Shown piece after piece: positions 28,016 to 38,012 of a DNA stretch of 64,000 nt (its first letter is position 1; each line of letters starts with the position of its first letter). The position numbers were made by a program, and so were the translations under genes. The stretch lies in contig NZ_BMFK01000001.1 of NCBI RefSeq assembly GCF_014638355.1, positions 1,317,160 to 1,381,159 on the forward strand. Direction: 5' to 3'. Origin of the DNA: Priestia taiwanensis. GTDB lineage: Bacteria > Bacillota > Bacilli > Bacillales > Bacillaceae_G. Under the pieces are notes generated by a model, which worked only from the letters and a program-made list of their open reading frames with translations, searched no databases and was not told the DNA's origin.

Positions 28016-30133
28016 TTATTCTTGTTCTGTTTTCTCAGCGTCTTGTTCTTTCAGTGCAGCTTTGCGAGATAAGTTGACACGACCTTGCTTATCGACTTCT
28101 GTTACTTTTACAAGTACTTCATCACCAATCTTCACAATGTCTTCTACTTTTGCAACACGTTCTTCTGCTAATTCAGAAATATGAACTAAGCCATCTTTGC
28201 CAGCAAAGATTTCAACGAATGCACCAAACTTCTCAATACGTTTTACTTTACCTAAGTAGATTTTGCCTACTTCTACTTCACGAACAATATCTTCAATGAT
28301 TTGTTTCGCTTTGTTGTTCATTTCATGGTCAATAGAAGAGATGAAGATTGTACCATCTTGCTCGATGTCAATCTTAACACCTGTTTCTTCAATAATCTTA
28401 TTAATTTGTTTACCACTTGGTCCAATTACATCACGAATCTTATCCGGATTAATTGCCATCGTTAAGATTTTCGGAGCATACTGTGATAACTCTGTGCGTG
28501 GCGTATCAAGAGTAGCTAACATAGACTGTAAAATGTGCATACGGCCTAATTTCGCTTGTTGAAGTGCCTCTTCTAGAATCTCACGTGATAAGCCACTAAT
28601 CTTAATGTCCATTTGAAGTGCTGTTACTCCGTTTTCTGTACCAGCTACTTTAAAGTCCATATCTCCTAAGTGGTCTTCCATACCTTGAATATCAGATAGA
28701 ACTGTGTAGTTCTCTCCTGATTTCACTAAGCCCATTGCAATACCAGCAACTGGTGCTTTGATAGGTACACCTGCATCCATCATCGCAAGTGTTGACGCAC
28801 AAATACTTGCTTGTGAAGACGAACCATTTGATTCTAATACTTCTGATACAAGACGTACTGTGTACGGGAAATCTTTCTCAGATGGCATAACCACTTCTAA
28901 CGCACGCTCACCTAGTGCACCGTGACCAATTTCACGACGACCTGGGCCACGCATCGGTCTTGTTTCCCCTACACTGAAGTTAGGGAAGTTGTAATGATGC
29001 ATGAATCGTTTTGATTCTTCTACACCAAGGCCATCTAGGATTTGTACATCGCCTAATGCACCTAACGTACAAATGCTTAATGCTTGTGTTTGTCCACGAG
29101 TGAATAAACCTGAACCGTGTGTACGAGGTAAGATACCTACTTCAGAAGATAATGGACGAATCTCGTCAATTTTACGGCCATCAGGACGTACTTTTTCCTC
29201 TGTAATTAAGCGGCGAACTTCTTCTTTTACGATTTTCGATAAGATTTCGCTAACTTGTCCTAATACATCCGCTTCTACTTCTTTCTCTTCGTAAGAAGCC
29301 TTCACACGTGCTTTTACTTCATTAATTGCATCTTCACGCGCATGCTTCTCATGCACTTGAATTGCAGCTAATAAGTCTTGCTCTGCAGATGCACGAACTT
29401 CTTTCTCAAGCTCTGCATCTACTTCATATAATGTAACTTCTGTCTTTTCTTTTCCAACTGCTGCTACAATCTCTTCTTGGAAAGCAATTAATTTCTTAAT
29501 TGCATCATGACCAAACATGATAGCTTCTAACATTACTTCTTCAGGTACTTCTTTTGCACCAGCTTCAACCATGTTAATTGCATCTTTCGTTCCAGCAACT
29601 ACTAAGTCGATATCACTTAACTCTGCTTGTTCTACTGATGGGTTGATGATGAATTCACCATCTACTCGTCCAACAATTACACCTGCAATTGGACCTTCAA
29701 ACGGAATATCCGATACAGATAATGCTAATGAAGAACCGAACATTGCAGCTATTTCTGATGAGCAATCTTGGTCTACACTCATTACCATACTAACTACTTG
29801 TACTTCATTACGGAATCCATCAGCAAATAATGGACGGATTGGACGATCGATAAGACGACTAGCTAGAATCGCTCTTTCACTAGGACGTCCTTCACGTTTA
29901 ATAAATCCTCCTGGAATTTTCCCTACTGCATATAAACGCTCTTCATAGTTAACAGTAAGTGGGAAAAAACCTACATTCTTTGGTTCTTTTGACGCAGTTG
30001 CTGTCGCTAAAACAACAGTATCACCATATCGAACTAATGCTGCACCGTTTGCTTGTTTTGCTAGTTGACCAACTTCAACTGTTAATTGACGACCAGCTAA
30101 TTCCATGGAGAAAACAGCTTTTTCTTGTGCCAT
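28016..30133 (-). CDS. pnp: Polynucleotide phosphorylase (PNPase)
   Basis: 3'-to-5' phosphorolytic exoribonuclease, 705 residues, a main mRNA decay enzyme and also needed for competence and cold growth. Two RNase PH domains (about 1-230 and 310-545), a KH domain with the GPSG loop in [11 protein letters not shown], and a C-terminal S1 domain (about 620-690). The ATG follows AGAGGGG. It has a 250-base upstream region with repeated TATACGTT motifs and follows the rpsO terminator. Confidence 0.97.
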   Translation of the reverse strand: MAQEKAVFSMELAGRQLTVEVGQLAKQANGAALVRYGDTVVLATATASKEPKNVGFFPLTVNYEERLYAVGKIPGGFIKREGRPSERAILASRLIDRPIRPLFADGFRNEVQVVSMVMSVDQDCSSEIAAMFGSSLALSVSDIPFEGPIAGVIVGRVDGEFIINPSVEQAELSDIDLVVAGTKDAINMVEAGAKEVPEEVMLEAIMFGHDAIKKLIAFQEEIVAAVGKEKTEVTLYEVDAELEKEVRASAEQDLLAAIQVHEKHAREDAINEVKARVKASYEEKEVEADVLGQVSEILSKIVKEEVRRLITEEKVRPDGRKIDEIRPLSSEVGILPRTHGSGLFTRGQTQALSICTLGALGDVQILDGLGVEESKRFMHHYNFPNFSVGETRPMRGPGRREIGHGALGERALEVVMPSEKDFPYTVRLVSEVLESNGSSSQASICASTLAMMDAGVPIKAPVAGIAMGLVKSGENYTVLSDIQGMEDHLGDMDFKVAGTENGVTALQMDIKISGLSREILEEALQQAKLGRMHILQSMLATLDTPRTELSQYAPKILTMAINPDKIRDVIGPSGKQINKIIEETGVKIDIEQDGTIFISSIDHEMNNKAKQIIEDIVREVEVGKIYLGKVKRIEKFGAFVEIFAGKDGLVHISELAEERVAKVEDIVKIGDEVLVKVTEVDKQGRVNLSRKAALKEQDAEKTEQE

Positions 30134-30183
30134 TATTGTAAGTGCCCCTCTCTAAATAATTTCATTATGTAATTTATATATTA

Positions 30184-30312
30184 AACGTATAATGTTTTAG
30201 TTATGTGCATTCGTTTTCTATTTACATTCGATAACGGATACATTTTGATGAAAGATAAATGATATACGTTTATCAATATTATTCCACTATTATTATCTCC
30301 TAATTATACGTT
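30184..30312 (-). repeat. Repeated TATACGTT motifs in the pnp upstream region
   Basis: Three copies of TATACGTT: one on the minus strand (in 30184-30193) and two on the plus strand (30263-30270 and 30305-30312). The outer two form an exact 10-base inverted repeat (AACGTATAAT / ATTATACGTT) about 110 bases apart. They could be a protein-binding array or RNA pairing partners. Function unknown. Confidence 0.5.
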
Positions 30313-30320
30313 ACTATCAA
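30292..30320 (-). promoter_or_regulatory. Candidate sigma-A promoter of pnp
   Basis: -35 TTGATA (30315-30320), 17 bases, -10 GATAAT (30292-30297) on the minus strand. It would give a leader of about 150 bases. The TATACGTT repeat lies in its spacer. Confidence 0.5.
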
Positions 30321-30351
30321 CATCATTAGAAAGAAAATATTTTTTACCTAA

Positions 30352-30379
30352 TAAAAAAGCGGGAATGCTCCCGCTTTTT
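30352..30379 (-). terminator. Intrinsic terminator of rpsO
   Basis: Short GC stem AGCGGGA / TCCCGCT flanked by A and T runs, immediately after the rpsO stop. Confidence 0.9.
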
Positions 30380-30385
30380 ACTAGA

Positions 30386-30655
30386 TTATCGACGTAATCC
30401 AAGCTTTTGGATTAACTCACGGTAACGAGTAACATCGCTGTTACGTAAGTAAGTTAATAAGTTACGACGACGACCTACCATCTTTAGAAGACCACGACGT
30501 GAGTGGTGATCTTTCTTATGAGTACGTAAGTGTTCGTTTAATGAATTGATTTCCTCAGTTAGGACAGCAACTTGAACCTCTGGAGAACCAGTATCAGTCT
30601 CATGAGTTCTGTAAGCTGCAATAATTTCATTTTTACGTTCTTTTGTTAATGCCAT
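30386..30655 (-). CDS. rpsO: 30S ribosomal protein S15
   Basis: 89 residues, the usual bacterial length, starting MALTKERKN. The [10 protein letters not shown] and [11 protein letters not shown] segments contact 16S rRNA helices 20-22. ATG at 30655 is chosen after TTAGGAGGTGA; the longest ORF adds three codons that overlap the ribosome site. It has its own promoter and a structured leader, which suggests autoregulation. It ends before a strong terminator ahead of pnp. Confidence 0.98.
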   Translation of the reverse strand: MALTKERKNEIIAAYRTHETDTGSPEVQVAVLTEEINSLNEHLRTHKKDHHSRRGLLKMVGRRRNLLTYLRNSDVTRYRELIQKLGLRR

Positions 30656-30659
30656 CCTA

Positions 30660-30740
30660 TTCACCTCCTAATTAAATTCATCCCCATTTGCCCAGCAAAC
30701 GTCGGTGACTCGATTTGCCACGCAATGGTTCATAAGTACG
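30660..30740 (-). promoter_or_regulatory. rpsO 5' leader, possible S15 autoregulatory RNA
   Basis: About 80 bases between promoter and start. The minus strand can form TTTGC / GCAAA hairpins (around 30686-30706) and a GGCAAATCGAGTCACCG-type stem. S15 is known to bind its own leader in Geobacillus and relatives; here the structure was only judged by eye. Confidence 0.4.
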
Positions 30741-30746
30741 TTATTT

Positions 30747-30775
30747 AGAATACTACTTTTCACGAGAAAAAGCAA
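30747..30775 (-). promoter_or_regulatory. sigma-A promoter of rpsO
   Basis: -35 TTGCTT (30770-30775), 17 bases, -10 TATTCT (30747-30752) on the minus strand. The -35 lies within the last codons of ribF. Confidence 0.55.
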
Positions 30776-31725
30776 GTACATTCTTGGGAGTTCTGAAAAT
30801 ATGTCTGAATTTGTTGTTTGTCTTCTTGAAGTTGGGCAATTAGCTCGTGAATACCATTAAATTTCTTTTCACTACGAATGCGAGTATACCACTCCACGAT
30901 TACTTGCTCATGATAAATATCGTTATTGAAATCAAAGACATTCACTTCCACTGTTGCTTTCTTTAGGTCATCACGGAATGTTGGTTTAAATCCGATGTTA
31001 CACATTCCATCATACCATTTATCGCGAATCTTAATCTTCACTGCATATACACCAAGTGGAGGCATCAAATATTCATCTTCTACTAAGACGTTCGCCGTAG
31101 GAAAGCCAATTGTTCGTCCACGCTTATCGCCATCTACAACGACACCACGCACAGCATAATGCCTACTTAATATCGTCGGAACTTTATCAACCTTCCCTGC
31201 TTGAACAAGTTGACGTAGGCGAGTCGAACTAATCTTCTCATCTTCATATTCTACTTTCCCAATAACCGTTTGGTCGAATTGGTCTCGTGAATGGAATGGC
31301 AATGTTTCCATTGTACCTTTCCCTAAACGTCCATATGAATAATCAAATCCAGCCACTACGTGCTTCACATGTAAGCCAATGATATACTCATCAACAAATT
31401 GTTGGGGCTGTAAATCAGCAAAAAATTCATCAAACTTTACAACGTATAATGTATCAATACCCAGTTCTTCTATTAAGCTTTCCTTATCTCTCATCGACGT
31501 AAGATACTCCACTTGTTGCTTATCTTTTCTCAACACAACTAACGGATGTGGATAAAAGGTCATTACCGCGCTTTTTATTCCAAGCTTCGTTGCAGTTTCT
31601 TTTGCTGTTTTAATTACTTGTTGGTGACCTAAATGGACACCATCAAAAAACCCTAAAGCCATTACTGTTGGCTCTAGTTCATCTTTATTTAATGTATGTG
31701 GATGTGTTAAATAAATAGTTTTCAC
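30760..31725 (-). CDS. ribF: Bifunctional riboflavin kinase/FAD synthetase (RibF/RibC)
   Basis: 321 residues making FMN and then FAD. N-terminal FAD synthetase domain with LGFFDGVHLGH at 24-34 and a C-terminal riboflavin kinase domain with GRTIGFPTANV. The start is GTG after AAAGGTGA. It ends with a short Cys-containing tail (QECTCFFS) beyond the usual end, inside which the rpsO -35 element lies. It follows truB by about 75 bases. Confidence 0.96.
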   Translation of the reverse strand: MKTIYLTHPHTLNKDELEPTVMALGFFDGVHLGHQQVIKTAKETATKLGIKSAVMTFYPHPLVVLRKDKQQVEYLTSMRDKESLIEELGIDTLYVVKFDEFFADLQPQQFVDEYIIGLHVKHVVAGFDYSYGRLGKGTMETLPFHSRDQFDQTVIGKVEYEDEKISSTRLRQLVQAGKVDKVPTILSRHYAVRGVVVDGDKRGRTIGFPTANVLVEDEYLMPPLGVYAVKIKIRDKWYDGMCNIGFKPTFRDDLKKATVEVNVFDFNNDIYHEQVIVEWYTRIRSEKKFNGIHELIAQLQEDKQQIQTYFQNSQECTCFFS

Positions 31726-31801
31726 GTGTGTTCACCTTTTCGTTAGAGAATACAAAATGAAACGTCACTTTTACGATACTCGTATATGATTTGTTTTTCA
31801 A

Positions 31802-32728
31802 TTATTTTAACTCATTATTGTTTACTAATACTTTTTCTGGCTTAAACAACGACGGATTCTTATCGTATGTTTGATAAATAGCTAGGCAACGTCCTTCGTT
31901 ATTATATATAGCTATTCGTTCAGACGAAAGGAGCTCTGTCGGTACTTTAATTATACCACCGTTTCGAATTTTTTGTTCTAACTCTCCGTCTACTTCAAAT
32001 CTTGGGAACATCGAAAGTGCTTCATCAATAGAAATAAAGACCTCCTGCACATTTCCCTCTTCCACAAACTGTTCTAATTGTTCAAATGTATAGCATTGCT
32101 CCAACGTAAATTTTCCAGATGCTGTACGAATTAAATCAGACATGTGTGATGGATAACCAAGTCTTTCTCCAATCATTACGGCTAGCGTTCGTACATATGT
32201 ACCTTTACTACACGCAACACGGAAGCGGAATGAAATTTCTTCTCCTTCAAATGTTTCACGATCATCTAGTAACTCAAATGTATCAATTGTAATTGTACGA
32301 ATTGGTCGCTCTACTTCTATTCCTTTGCGAGCGTATTCATATAGTTTCTTTCCGTTTACCTTTACCGCAGAATACATCGGGGGGGTTTGTTGCAACTGCC
32401 CTGTTAATGATTGAAGCACTTGTAACACTTCTTCTCGTTTAATAACACGCTCGACACTCTTCTGCTCCACAACTTCTCCAGATGCATCTTCTGTCGTTGT
32501 ACTAAAGCCGAGTGTTACCTCTCCTTCATACGTCTTCGTATCACTTGTTAAATATTCCACAAGTTTCGTTGCTCTACCTACACAAATTGGAAGTACACCC
32601 GTTACGTCTGGATCAAGCGTTCCCGTATGACCGATTTTCTTTTCTCTTAATAACTTCCTTAACTTAAATACACAGTCGTGCGAAGTTAATCCTTTTGGTT
32701 TATGAAGAAGTACAATTCCCTCCATCAT
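31802..32728 (-). CDS. truB: tRNA pseudouridine-55 synthase
   Basis: Makes the T-loop pseudouridine 55 in tRNA. 308 residues from the chosen ATG (32728), which follows AGAGGTG. Catalytic Asp39 lies in GHTGTLDPDVTG. The C-terminal PUA-like region is short, as usual in Bacilli. A terminator after rbfA separates it from the infB operon. Confidence 0.96.
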   Translation of the reverse strand: MMEGIVLLHKPKGLTSHDCVFKLRKLLREKKIGHTGTLDPDVTGVLPICVGRATKLVEYLTSDTKTYEGEVTLGFSTTTEDASGEVVEQKSVERVIKREEVLQVLQSLTGQLQQTPPMYSAVKVNGKKLYEYARKGIEVERPIRTITIDTFELLDDRETFEGEEISFRFRVACSKGTYVRTLAVMIGERLGYPSHMSDLIRTASGKFTLEQCYTFEQLEQFVEEGNVQEVFISIDEALSMFPRFEVDGELEQKIRNGGIIKVPTELLSSERIAIYNNEGRCLAIYQTYDKNPSLFKPEKVLVNNNELK

Positions 32729-32780
32729 GTCTTTCACCTCTATTTTCTATCATCCTATAGATGTGTATCTCTATACTTCA

Positions 32781-32812
32781 AAAAAATGGATAGACGGAGT
32801 CGTCTATCCATT
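32781..32812 (-). terminator. Intrinsic terminator after rbfA
   Basis: Minus-strand stem ATGGATAGACG / CGTCTATCCAT with a 4-base loop followed by TTTTTTG, right after the rbfA stop. Confidence 0.92.
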
Positions 32813-32816
32813 ATTC

Positions 32817-33167
32817 TTATTCTTGATTCTCTCTTCTAAGTTGATGTAATAACGTATCGATTCGATTACCGTAATCGATAGACTCATCAAATTCGAATAA
32901 AATCTCAGGTGTTTTACGAAGACGGATACGTTGGCCGATTTCAGAACGAATGAAACCTTTTGCCTTTGATAATCCTTTTAACGTATTTTGACGTTGCTCT
33001 TCGTCACCTAATACCGAGATAAATACTTTTGCAATTTGTAAATCTCCACTTACTTCTACATCCGTTACTGTTACGAATCCGATACGTGGATCTTTAATTT
33101 TACGACTAATGATTTCGCCAAGCTCTTTTTTCATTTGCTCGCCTACTCGATTTGAACGTATTTTCAT
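32817..33167 (-). CDS. rbfA: Ribosome-binding factor A
   Basis: 116 residues with a KH-like fold that matures the 30S subunit by binding the 16S 5' end; needed for cold adaptation. The [14 protein letters not shown] and [10 protein letters not shown] segments are characteristic. It is separated from infB by 175 bases, where ylxP would normally be. Confidence 0.96.
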   Translation of the reverse strand: MKIRSNRVGEQMKKELGEIISRKIKDPRIGFVTVTDVEVSGDLQIAKVFISVLGDEEQRQNTLKGLSKAKGFIRSEIGQRIRLRKTPEILFEFDESIDYGNRIDTLLHQLRRENQE

Positions 33168-33282
33168 ACTGTCACCTCATCTAGAGCCATTCTATCTTTA
33201 TTACTATTTATTCTATTTCAAAAGTGAACGAACGTAACTGAATACTTGTACCACTTTATGAAATTCTTTTAATTTTGATGAT

Positions 33283-33317
33283 AAGACACATGGTTCACGT
33301 TACTTACCATGTGTCTT
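33283..33317 (-). repeat. Hairpin in the infB-rbfA gap
   Basis: 12-base perfect arms AAGACACATGGT / ACCATGTGTCTT with an 11-base loop. No U-run follows on the minus strand (ATCATC), so it is more likely a processing or pausing element than a full terminator. Confidence 0.6.
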
Positions 33318-33342
33318 TCTCATCTCTATAAGAATATCTTAA

Positions 33343-35493
33343 TTACTTACGCTCGATTTCTTCCATTACGAATGCTTCGATTACATCGCCTTCTTTAAGG
33401 TCGTTGAATTTCTCAACTGTAATACCACACTCATAACCTTGTGCAACTTCTTTCGCATCGTCTTTGAAACGCTTAAGTGCGTCTACTTTACCTTCGTAAA
33501 TAACGATACCATCACGGATAACACGAACGCCGCTATCACGAGTAATTTTTCCGTCTGTTACGTAAGAACCTGCAATTGTACCAACTTTTGATACTTTGAA
33601 TACTTGACGAACTTCTGCTTGACCAATTACTTTCTCTTCGAATTCTGGGTCTAACATACCTTTCATCGCAGATTCAATTTCTTCCATTACTTTGTAGATG
33701 ATACGGTGTAAGCGAATATCTACATTCTCTACGTCAGCTGTACGTTTTGCGTTAACATCTGGACGTACGTTGAAACCAATCACGATAGCATTAGAAGCAG
33801 AAGCTAAAATTATATCAGATTCTGTAATTGCACCTACGCCTGTGTGAATAATTTTAACGCGTACACCTTCTACTTCAATCTTCTGTAATGAGCCAACAAG
33901 TGCCTCTGCAGAACCTTGAACGTCCGCTTTTACGATTACGTTAATTTCTTTTACTTCACCTTGTTTGATTTGTTCGAATAAATCTTCAAGGCTAAGTTTT
34001 GATTTTTCACCACGTTGTGCAAGAAGATGGTTCTTCGCACGCGTTTCTCCTACTTGACGAGCTTTTTTCTCATCAGAGAATACCATGAAGCGGTCACCAG
34101 CTTGTGGTACTTCATTTAAACCAGTAATTTCAACTGGAGTAGATGGACCTACTTCTTTCACACGACGACCTAAATCGTTAACCATCGCACGTACACGGCC
34201 GAATGCATTACCTACTACGATTGGGTCACCTACGCGTAGTGTACCGTTTTGAACTAGTAATGTTGCAACAGAACCTTTTCCTTTATCAAGCTCTGCCTCA
34301 ATTACTGTACCTAATGCAGCACGTTTTGGATTTGCTTTATATTCTTCTACTTCACTTACAAGAAGAATCATCTCAAGTAATGAATCAATACCATCACCAC
34401 TTAAAGCTGAAATTGGTACGAAAATTGTATCGCCGCCCCAATCTTCAGGAACTAAACCGTATTCTGTTAATTCTTGCATAACACGGTCTGGATTTGCAGT
34501 TGGCTTATCCATTTTGTTAACTGCGATAATAATTGGTACTTCCGCAGCTTTCGCATGGTTAATTGCTTCTACTGTTTGTGGCATTACACCGTCATCAGCA
34601 GCAACAACAATAATTGTAATATCTGTTACTTGCGCACCACGTGCACGCATTGTTGTGAAGGCTGCGTGACCTGGTGTATCTAAGAATGTAATCTTCTTAT
34701 CGTTTACTTCAACTTGATATGCACCGATATGCTGTGTAATACCACCAGCTTCTCCAGCTGTTACTTTTGAGTTACGGATAGAGTCTAATAATGTTGTTTT
34801 ACCATGGTCAACGTGACCCATAATTGTAACAACAGCAGGACGTTCTACTAAGTCTGCCGCGTCTTCTTCACTATCGATAAACGTTTCAAAATCTGTCTCG
34901 TCAACGACTACTTCCTCTTCCACTTCCATGCCATAGTCACCAGCGATTAACTCAATTGAATCCTTGTCTAAATCTTGGTTAATTGTAGCCATCACACCTA
35001 ACATGAATAACTTCTTGATGATTTCCGATGGCTCTTTTCCCATCTTTGCTGCAAGTTCTGCAACTGTTAATGATCCAGAATACACAATTTTATTCGACTG
35101 TTCGTTTTGATTATTGTTTTTTTTATTCATATGGTTTTTGCCTTTCTTATTCGTAGACATCAAACTATTCTTGCTGTGAGATTCTTCGATTGTTAGTTTT
35201 TTGCTATCGTTTTTTTTCTTTTTATTACTGTTCTTTTTCCCCTTGATAAGAACAGGTACTTGTTTATTACGATCGTTTAATACATCTTGTTGTTCTGTCT
35301 TAGGTGTCGGTGTCGAAAGATTAACATTGGTTACTGGTTGTTTGAACGAATCGTTCAACCTTGTCACAACGTCCGTATCAATCGTCGTCATGTGGTTTGT
35401 AACATCAATATTCATCTCTTTCAGTTTCAGTATTACTTCTTTGCTAGACAAGTTCTGCTTTTTTGCATATTCATATATTCGCATTTTTGTCAT
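33343..35493 (-). CDS. infB: Translation initiation factor IF-2
   Basis: GTPase delivering initiator fMet-tRNA to the 30S subunit. 716 residues: IF2-N domain at the start, a Lys/Asn-rich linker (about 85-135), second IF2-N (about 138-185), and a G domain with GHVDHGKT at 226-233, DTPGHAAF and NKMDKP. Beta-barrel domains II-IV follow. ATG after GGAGGTGAAGG. Part of the rimP-nusA-ylxR-ylxQ-infB operon. Confidence 0.98.
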   Translation of the reverse strand: MTKMRIYEYAKKQNLSSKEVILKLKEMNIDVTNHMTTIDTDVVTRLNDSFKQPVTNVNLSTPTPKTEQQDVLNDRNKQVPVLIKGKKNSNKKKKNDSKKLTIEESHSKNSLMSTNKKGKNHMNKKNNNQNEQSNKIVYSGSLTVAELAAKMGKEPSEIIKKLFMLGVMATINQDLDKDSIELIAGDYGMEVEEEVVVDETDFETFIDSEEDAADLVERPAVVTIMGHVDHGKTTLLDSIRNSKVTAGEAGGITQHIGAYQVEVNDKKITFLDTPGHAAFTTMRARGAQVTDITIIVVAADDGVMPQTVEAINHAKAAEVPIIIAVNKMDKPTANPDRVMQELTEYGLVPEDWGGDTIFVPISALSGDGIDSLLEMILLVSEVEEYKANPKRAALGTVIEAELDKGKGSVATLLVQNGTLRVGDPIVVGNAFGRVRAMVNDLGRRVKEVGPSTPVEITGLNEVPQAGDRFMVFSDEKKARQVGETRAKNHLLAQRGEKSKLSLEDLFEQIKQGEVKEINVIVKADVQGSAEALVGSLQKIEVEGVRVKIIHTGVGAITESDIILASASNAIVIGFNVRPDVNAKRTADVENVDIRLHRIIYKVMEEIESAMKGMLDPEFEEKVIGQAEVRQVFKVSKVGTIAGSYVTDGKITRDSGVRVIRDGIVIYEGKVDALKRFKDDAKEVAQGYECGITVEKFNDLKEGDVIEAFVMEEIERK

Positions 35494-35512
35494 ACCTTCA
35501 CCTCCGACAAAT

Positions 35513-35815
35513 TTACATAAGCGTCTTCAATTTGTTGGCAAACCCTGCGTCTGTTACTGCAACCACAACTCTTGCGTCTTTTCCGATTGCATTCCCCAAT
35601 TCATAGCGATCGCTTACTGTCTTTACTGGTACCTTGTAATAACTCGCTTTGTCCGTTACCTTTTTCATTGTATTGTTCGAAGCATCTGCTGCAATAATAA
35701 CTAACTTCGCTCTATTACTACGTACTTCCTTTATTACTAGTTCTTCTCCAGAGGTTATTTTCCTTGCACGATTTGCAATTCCTAGTAGAGATTTCCACTT
35801 ATTATTGTCTGACAT
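35513..35815 (-). CDS. ylxQ: YlxQ: L7Ae-family RNA-binding protein
   Basis: 100-residue L7Ae/L30e-like protein that may bind kink-turn RNA; relatives include YbxF (RplGB). The family segment [17 protein letters not shown] is present. It lies between ylxR and infB, 6 bases after ylxR. Function not fully known. Confidence 0.9.
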   Translation of the reverse strand: MSDNNKWKSLLGIANRARKITSGEELVIKEVRSNRAKLVIIAADASNNTMKKVTDKASYYKVPVKTVSDRYELGNAIGKDARVVVAVTDAGFANKLKTLM

Positions 35816-35821
35816 GTCTAT

Positions 35822-36088
35822 TTACTCCGTATCTACTAATGCAAGCAATTCTTCGTATACACTTGCACCTACTTTTGCTTTCAGATGATGATCTAGTACA
35901 TTTTTTTGCTGCGCAAGCAAGATACATTCTTTATCTTTGCTCACATAAGCACCTCTGCCAGACTTCTTGCCTGTTAAATCGATGGAAACTTCGCCTTCTT
36001 TTGAACGTACAATACGAACTAGTTCTTTTTTAGGTCTCATTTCTTGTGTTACAACACATTTTCTTAAAGGTACTTTTTTCATGCTCAC
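35822..36088 (-). CDS. rnpM: YlxR/RnpM: RNase P modulator
   Basis: 88-residue basic protein with the CVVTQEMRPKKELVRIVR motif and GRGAYV segment of the YlxR family. B. subtilis YlxR is reported to bind RNase P RNA and modulate its activity, and to act as a nucleoid-associated regulator. GTG at 36088 lies at good distance from AGGAG; ATG two codons later is the alternative. Between nusA and ylxQ. Confidence 0.88.
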   Translation of the reverse strand: MSMKKVPLRKCVVTQEMRPKKELVRIVRSKEGEVSIDLTGKKSGRGAYVSKDKECILLAQQKNVLDHHLKAKVGASVYEELLALVDTE

Positions 36089-36100
36089 TACTTTTCACTC

Positions 36101-37201
36101 CTATTCGATTTCATCACTTAGTAAATCGAACAACGGTGCATTTTCATCCGCTTTGTACATACCTAATTTTTCTGCATCTGATTGGCTCTTAATATCGATC
36201 TTCCAGCCAGTTAACTTAGCCGCAAGACGAGCATTTTGACCTTTTTTACCGATTGCTAATGATAATTGATGATCTGGAACGATAACCGTCGTTGCTTTCT
36301 CTTCTTCGTTCACTTGTACTTCTAATACTTGTGAAGGACTAAGTGCATTCGCAACAAATTCAACTGGGTCATTTGACCAGCGAACGATATCAATTTTCTC
36401 ACCTTTTAATTCGTTCACAACTGCTTGCACACGTTGACCTTTTGGTCCTACGCATGAACCAACTGGATCTAAGTCAGCATTCTCGGAATGTACAGAGATT
36501 TTCGAACGATCTCCAGCTTCACGTGCAACAGATTTTACTTCTACTGTTCCATCGTAAATTTCTGGTACTTCTAATTCGAATAAACGCTTTAATAAGCCTG
36601 GGTGTGTACGTGATACGTAAATTTGTGGACCTTTTGTCGTCTTCTCTACTTTCGTAATGAACACTTTAATACGGTCATGTGGCTTATAATGCTCAGAAGG
36701 CATTTGTTCACTTAATGGTAATAACGCTTCGATTTTGCCTAAGTGCACATAAATGAACTTTGAATCTTGACGTTGAACAGTACCTGTCATGATATCTTCT
36801 TCACGATCGATATATTCATTATAGATAACTCCGCGCTCTGCTTCACGTACACGTTGTGTAACAACCTGCTTCGCAGTTTGCGCTGCAATACGACCAAATT
36901 CTTTTGGAGTTACTTCAATTTCAATAATATCTCCAGATTGGTAGTTCGGGTTGATTTCACGTGCTTGTGGCACAGAAATTTCTAGGCGTGGATCGAATAC
37001 ATTGTCGACCACGTCTTTACGCGCGAACACACGCATACTTCCGATTTCAGGGTTGAAATCTACGCGTACGTTTTGTGCTTGGTTATAGTTGCGTTTGTAA
37101 GCAGAAATAAGTGCTGCTTCTACCGCTTCAATAATTACTTCTTTACCAATGCCTTTTTCTTCTACTAACTTTAGTAAGGCATCCATTAACTCAGTGCTCA
37201 T
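36101..37201 (-). CDS. nusA: Transcription termination/antitermination factor NusA
   Basis: 366 residues, the shorter Gram-positive form without C-terminal acidic repeats. N-terminal RNA polymerase-binding domain, S1 domain (about 135-200), two KH domains (about 230-345; VGPKGQRVQ and IGKKGQN loops). Stimulates intrinsic termination and pausing. In B. subtilis its operon leader is subject to NusA-dependent termination, which fits the leader hairpins seen here. Confidence 0.97.
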   Translation of the reverse strand: MSTELMDALLKLVEEKGIGKEVIIEAVEAALISAYKRNYNQAQNVRVDFNPEIGSMRVFARKDVVDNVFDPRLEISVPQAREINPNYQSGDIIEIEVTPKEFGRIAAQTAKQVVTQRVREAERGVIYNEYIDREEDIMTGTVQRQDSKFIYVHLGKIEALLPLSEQMPSEHYKPHDRIKVFITKVEKTTKGPQIYVSRTHPGLLKRLFELEVPEIYDGTVEVKSVAREAGDRSKISVHSENADLDPVGSCVGPKGQRVQAVVNELKGEKIDIVRWSNDPVEFVANALSPSQVLEVQVNEEEKATTVIVPDHQLSLAIGKKGQNARLAAKLTGWKIDIKSQSDAEKLGMYKADENAPLFDLLSDEIE

Positions 37202-37218
37202 GCTGATCCCCCTTATTA

Positions 37219-37689
37219 TTAAAAAGTAACAGCAAGTCTTGCACTTGCTACCTTTTCATATGGAATAACAATTTCTTTTTTTCTTGTTTTGATCGTTTGT
37301 AATAGTGTCACTTCAGCTCCATCAAAATTCAGTAACTGACCTTCAAACATTTTCTCTCCATTAATTGGCTCATATGTTTTGATAGCTACTTGTTTCCCAA
37401 TGGCTTTTTGGAAATCTTTCTCTTTCTTCAATGGGCGTTCTGCTCCTGGAGAAGAAACGTCTAAGAAGTAAAGGTTATCAATTGGATCTTGCTCATCCAA
37501 TAATTCACTTAGCTTCTCACTCACATTTCCACAATCCTCGATATCAATACCATCTTCAGAATCAATAAATACGCGCAAGAACCAATCTTTTCCTTCTTTT
37601 ACATACTCTATATCTACTAATTCTAAATTTAATTCGTCTACAATCGGCTGTGCTAATTCCGCAACAATTTCTGTTACTTTCTTGCTCAT
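37219..37689 (-). CDS. rimP: Ribosome maturation factor RimP
   Basis: 156 residues with an N-terminal alpha/beta domain ([12 protein letters not shown]) and a C-terminal SH3-like domain. Assists 30S head assembly. First gene of the operon, 17 bases before nusA, behind a leader of about 270 bases. ATG follows AAGGAGG. Confidence 0.95.
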   Translation of the reverse strand: MSKKVTEIVAELAQPIVDELNLELVDIEYVKEGKDWFLRVFIDSEDGIDIEDCGNVSEKLSELLDEQDPIDNLYFLDVSSPGAERPLKKEKDFQKAIGKQVAIKTYEPINGEKMFEGQLLNFDGAEVTLLQTIKTRKKEIVIPYEKVASARLAVTF

Positions 37690-37744
37690 ATATAGCCTCC
37701 TTCCTACAGATGAACCCCTAACTATTTACTATATGATGAAAATA

Positions 37745-37956
37745 CCCCGCTTTTCTTAGCAGGGACTTGTTTTTCTTAGTATTACCAACTAAAACCGTAA
37801 AAAAAATTACCAAAATATGTATTACTAAGAAAACATACAAGAAAGAGAAGATGATGAAATCCTCTCTTTCTGCTTAAGCATAAAAAGCATATAGTAACAC
37901 AAAAGAGCGGGTTTCCCCACTCTTTCTGCTCGTTCATTACATACTGTGTATATTCA
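37745..37956 (-). promoter_or_regulatory. rimP-nusA leader with four stacked hairpins (attenuator candidate)
   Basis: This 323-base gap between polC and rimP has no gene. In transcript order: (i) 37901-37925, stem AAGAGTGGG / CCCGCTCTT with a GAAA tetraloop and then TTTTGTG, terminator-like; (ii) 37840-37871, stem AGAAAGAGA / TCTCTTTCT; (iii) 37775-37829, an imperfect CTTAGTATTAC / GTATTACTAAG stem around a U-run; (iv) 37745-37764, CCCTGC / GCGGGG. The first also serves to end polC mRNA. NusA autoregulation through leader termination is known in B. subtilis. Confidence 0.65.
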
Positions 37957-37962
37957 ACAAAT

Positions 37963-37991
37963 AATATAGCATAGTTTTCCCATATTTGCAA
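37963..37991 (-). promoter_or_regulatory. sigma-A promoter of the rimP-nusA-infB operon
   Basis: -35 TTGCAA (37986-37991), 17 bases, -10 TATATT (37963-37968) with an extended TGC just before it on the minus strand. It begins about 22 bases after the polC stop and upstream of the hairpin series. Confidence 0.7.
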
Positions 37992-38012
37992 AGAAAAATT
38001 CATGATTATTCA

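Noticed and set aside
35201-35704. 167-residue plus-strand ORF opposite infB and ylxQ
   Set aside because: It is antisense to two clear genes, with low-complexity Ser/Phe/Cys composition and no ribosome site.
37782-38003. 73-residue ORF in the polC-rimP gap
   Set aside because: It lies over the rimP promoter and the leader hairpins, has no ribosome site, and its translation shows no family features.
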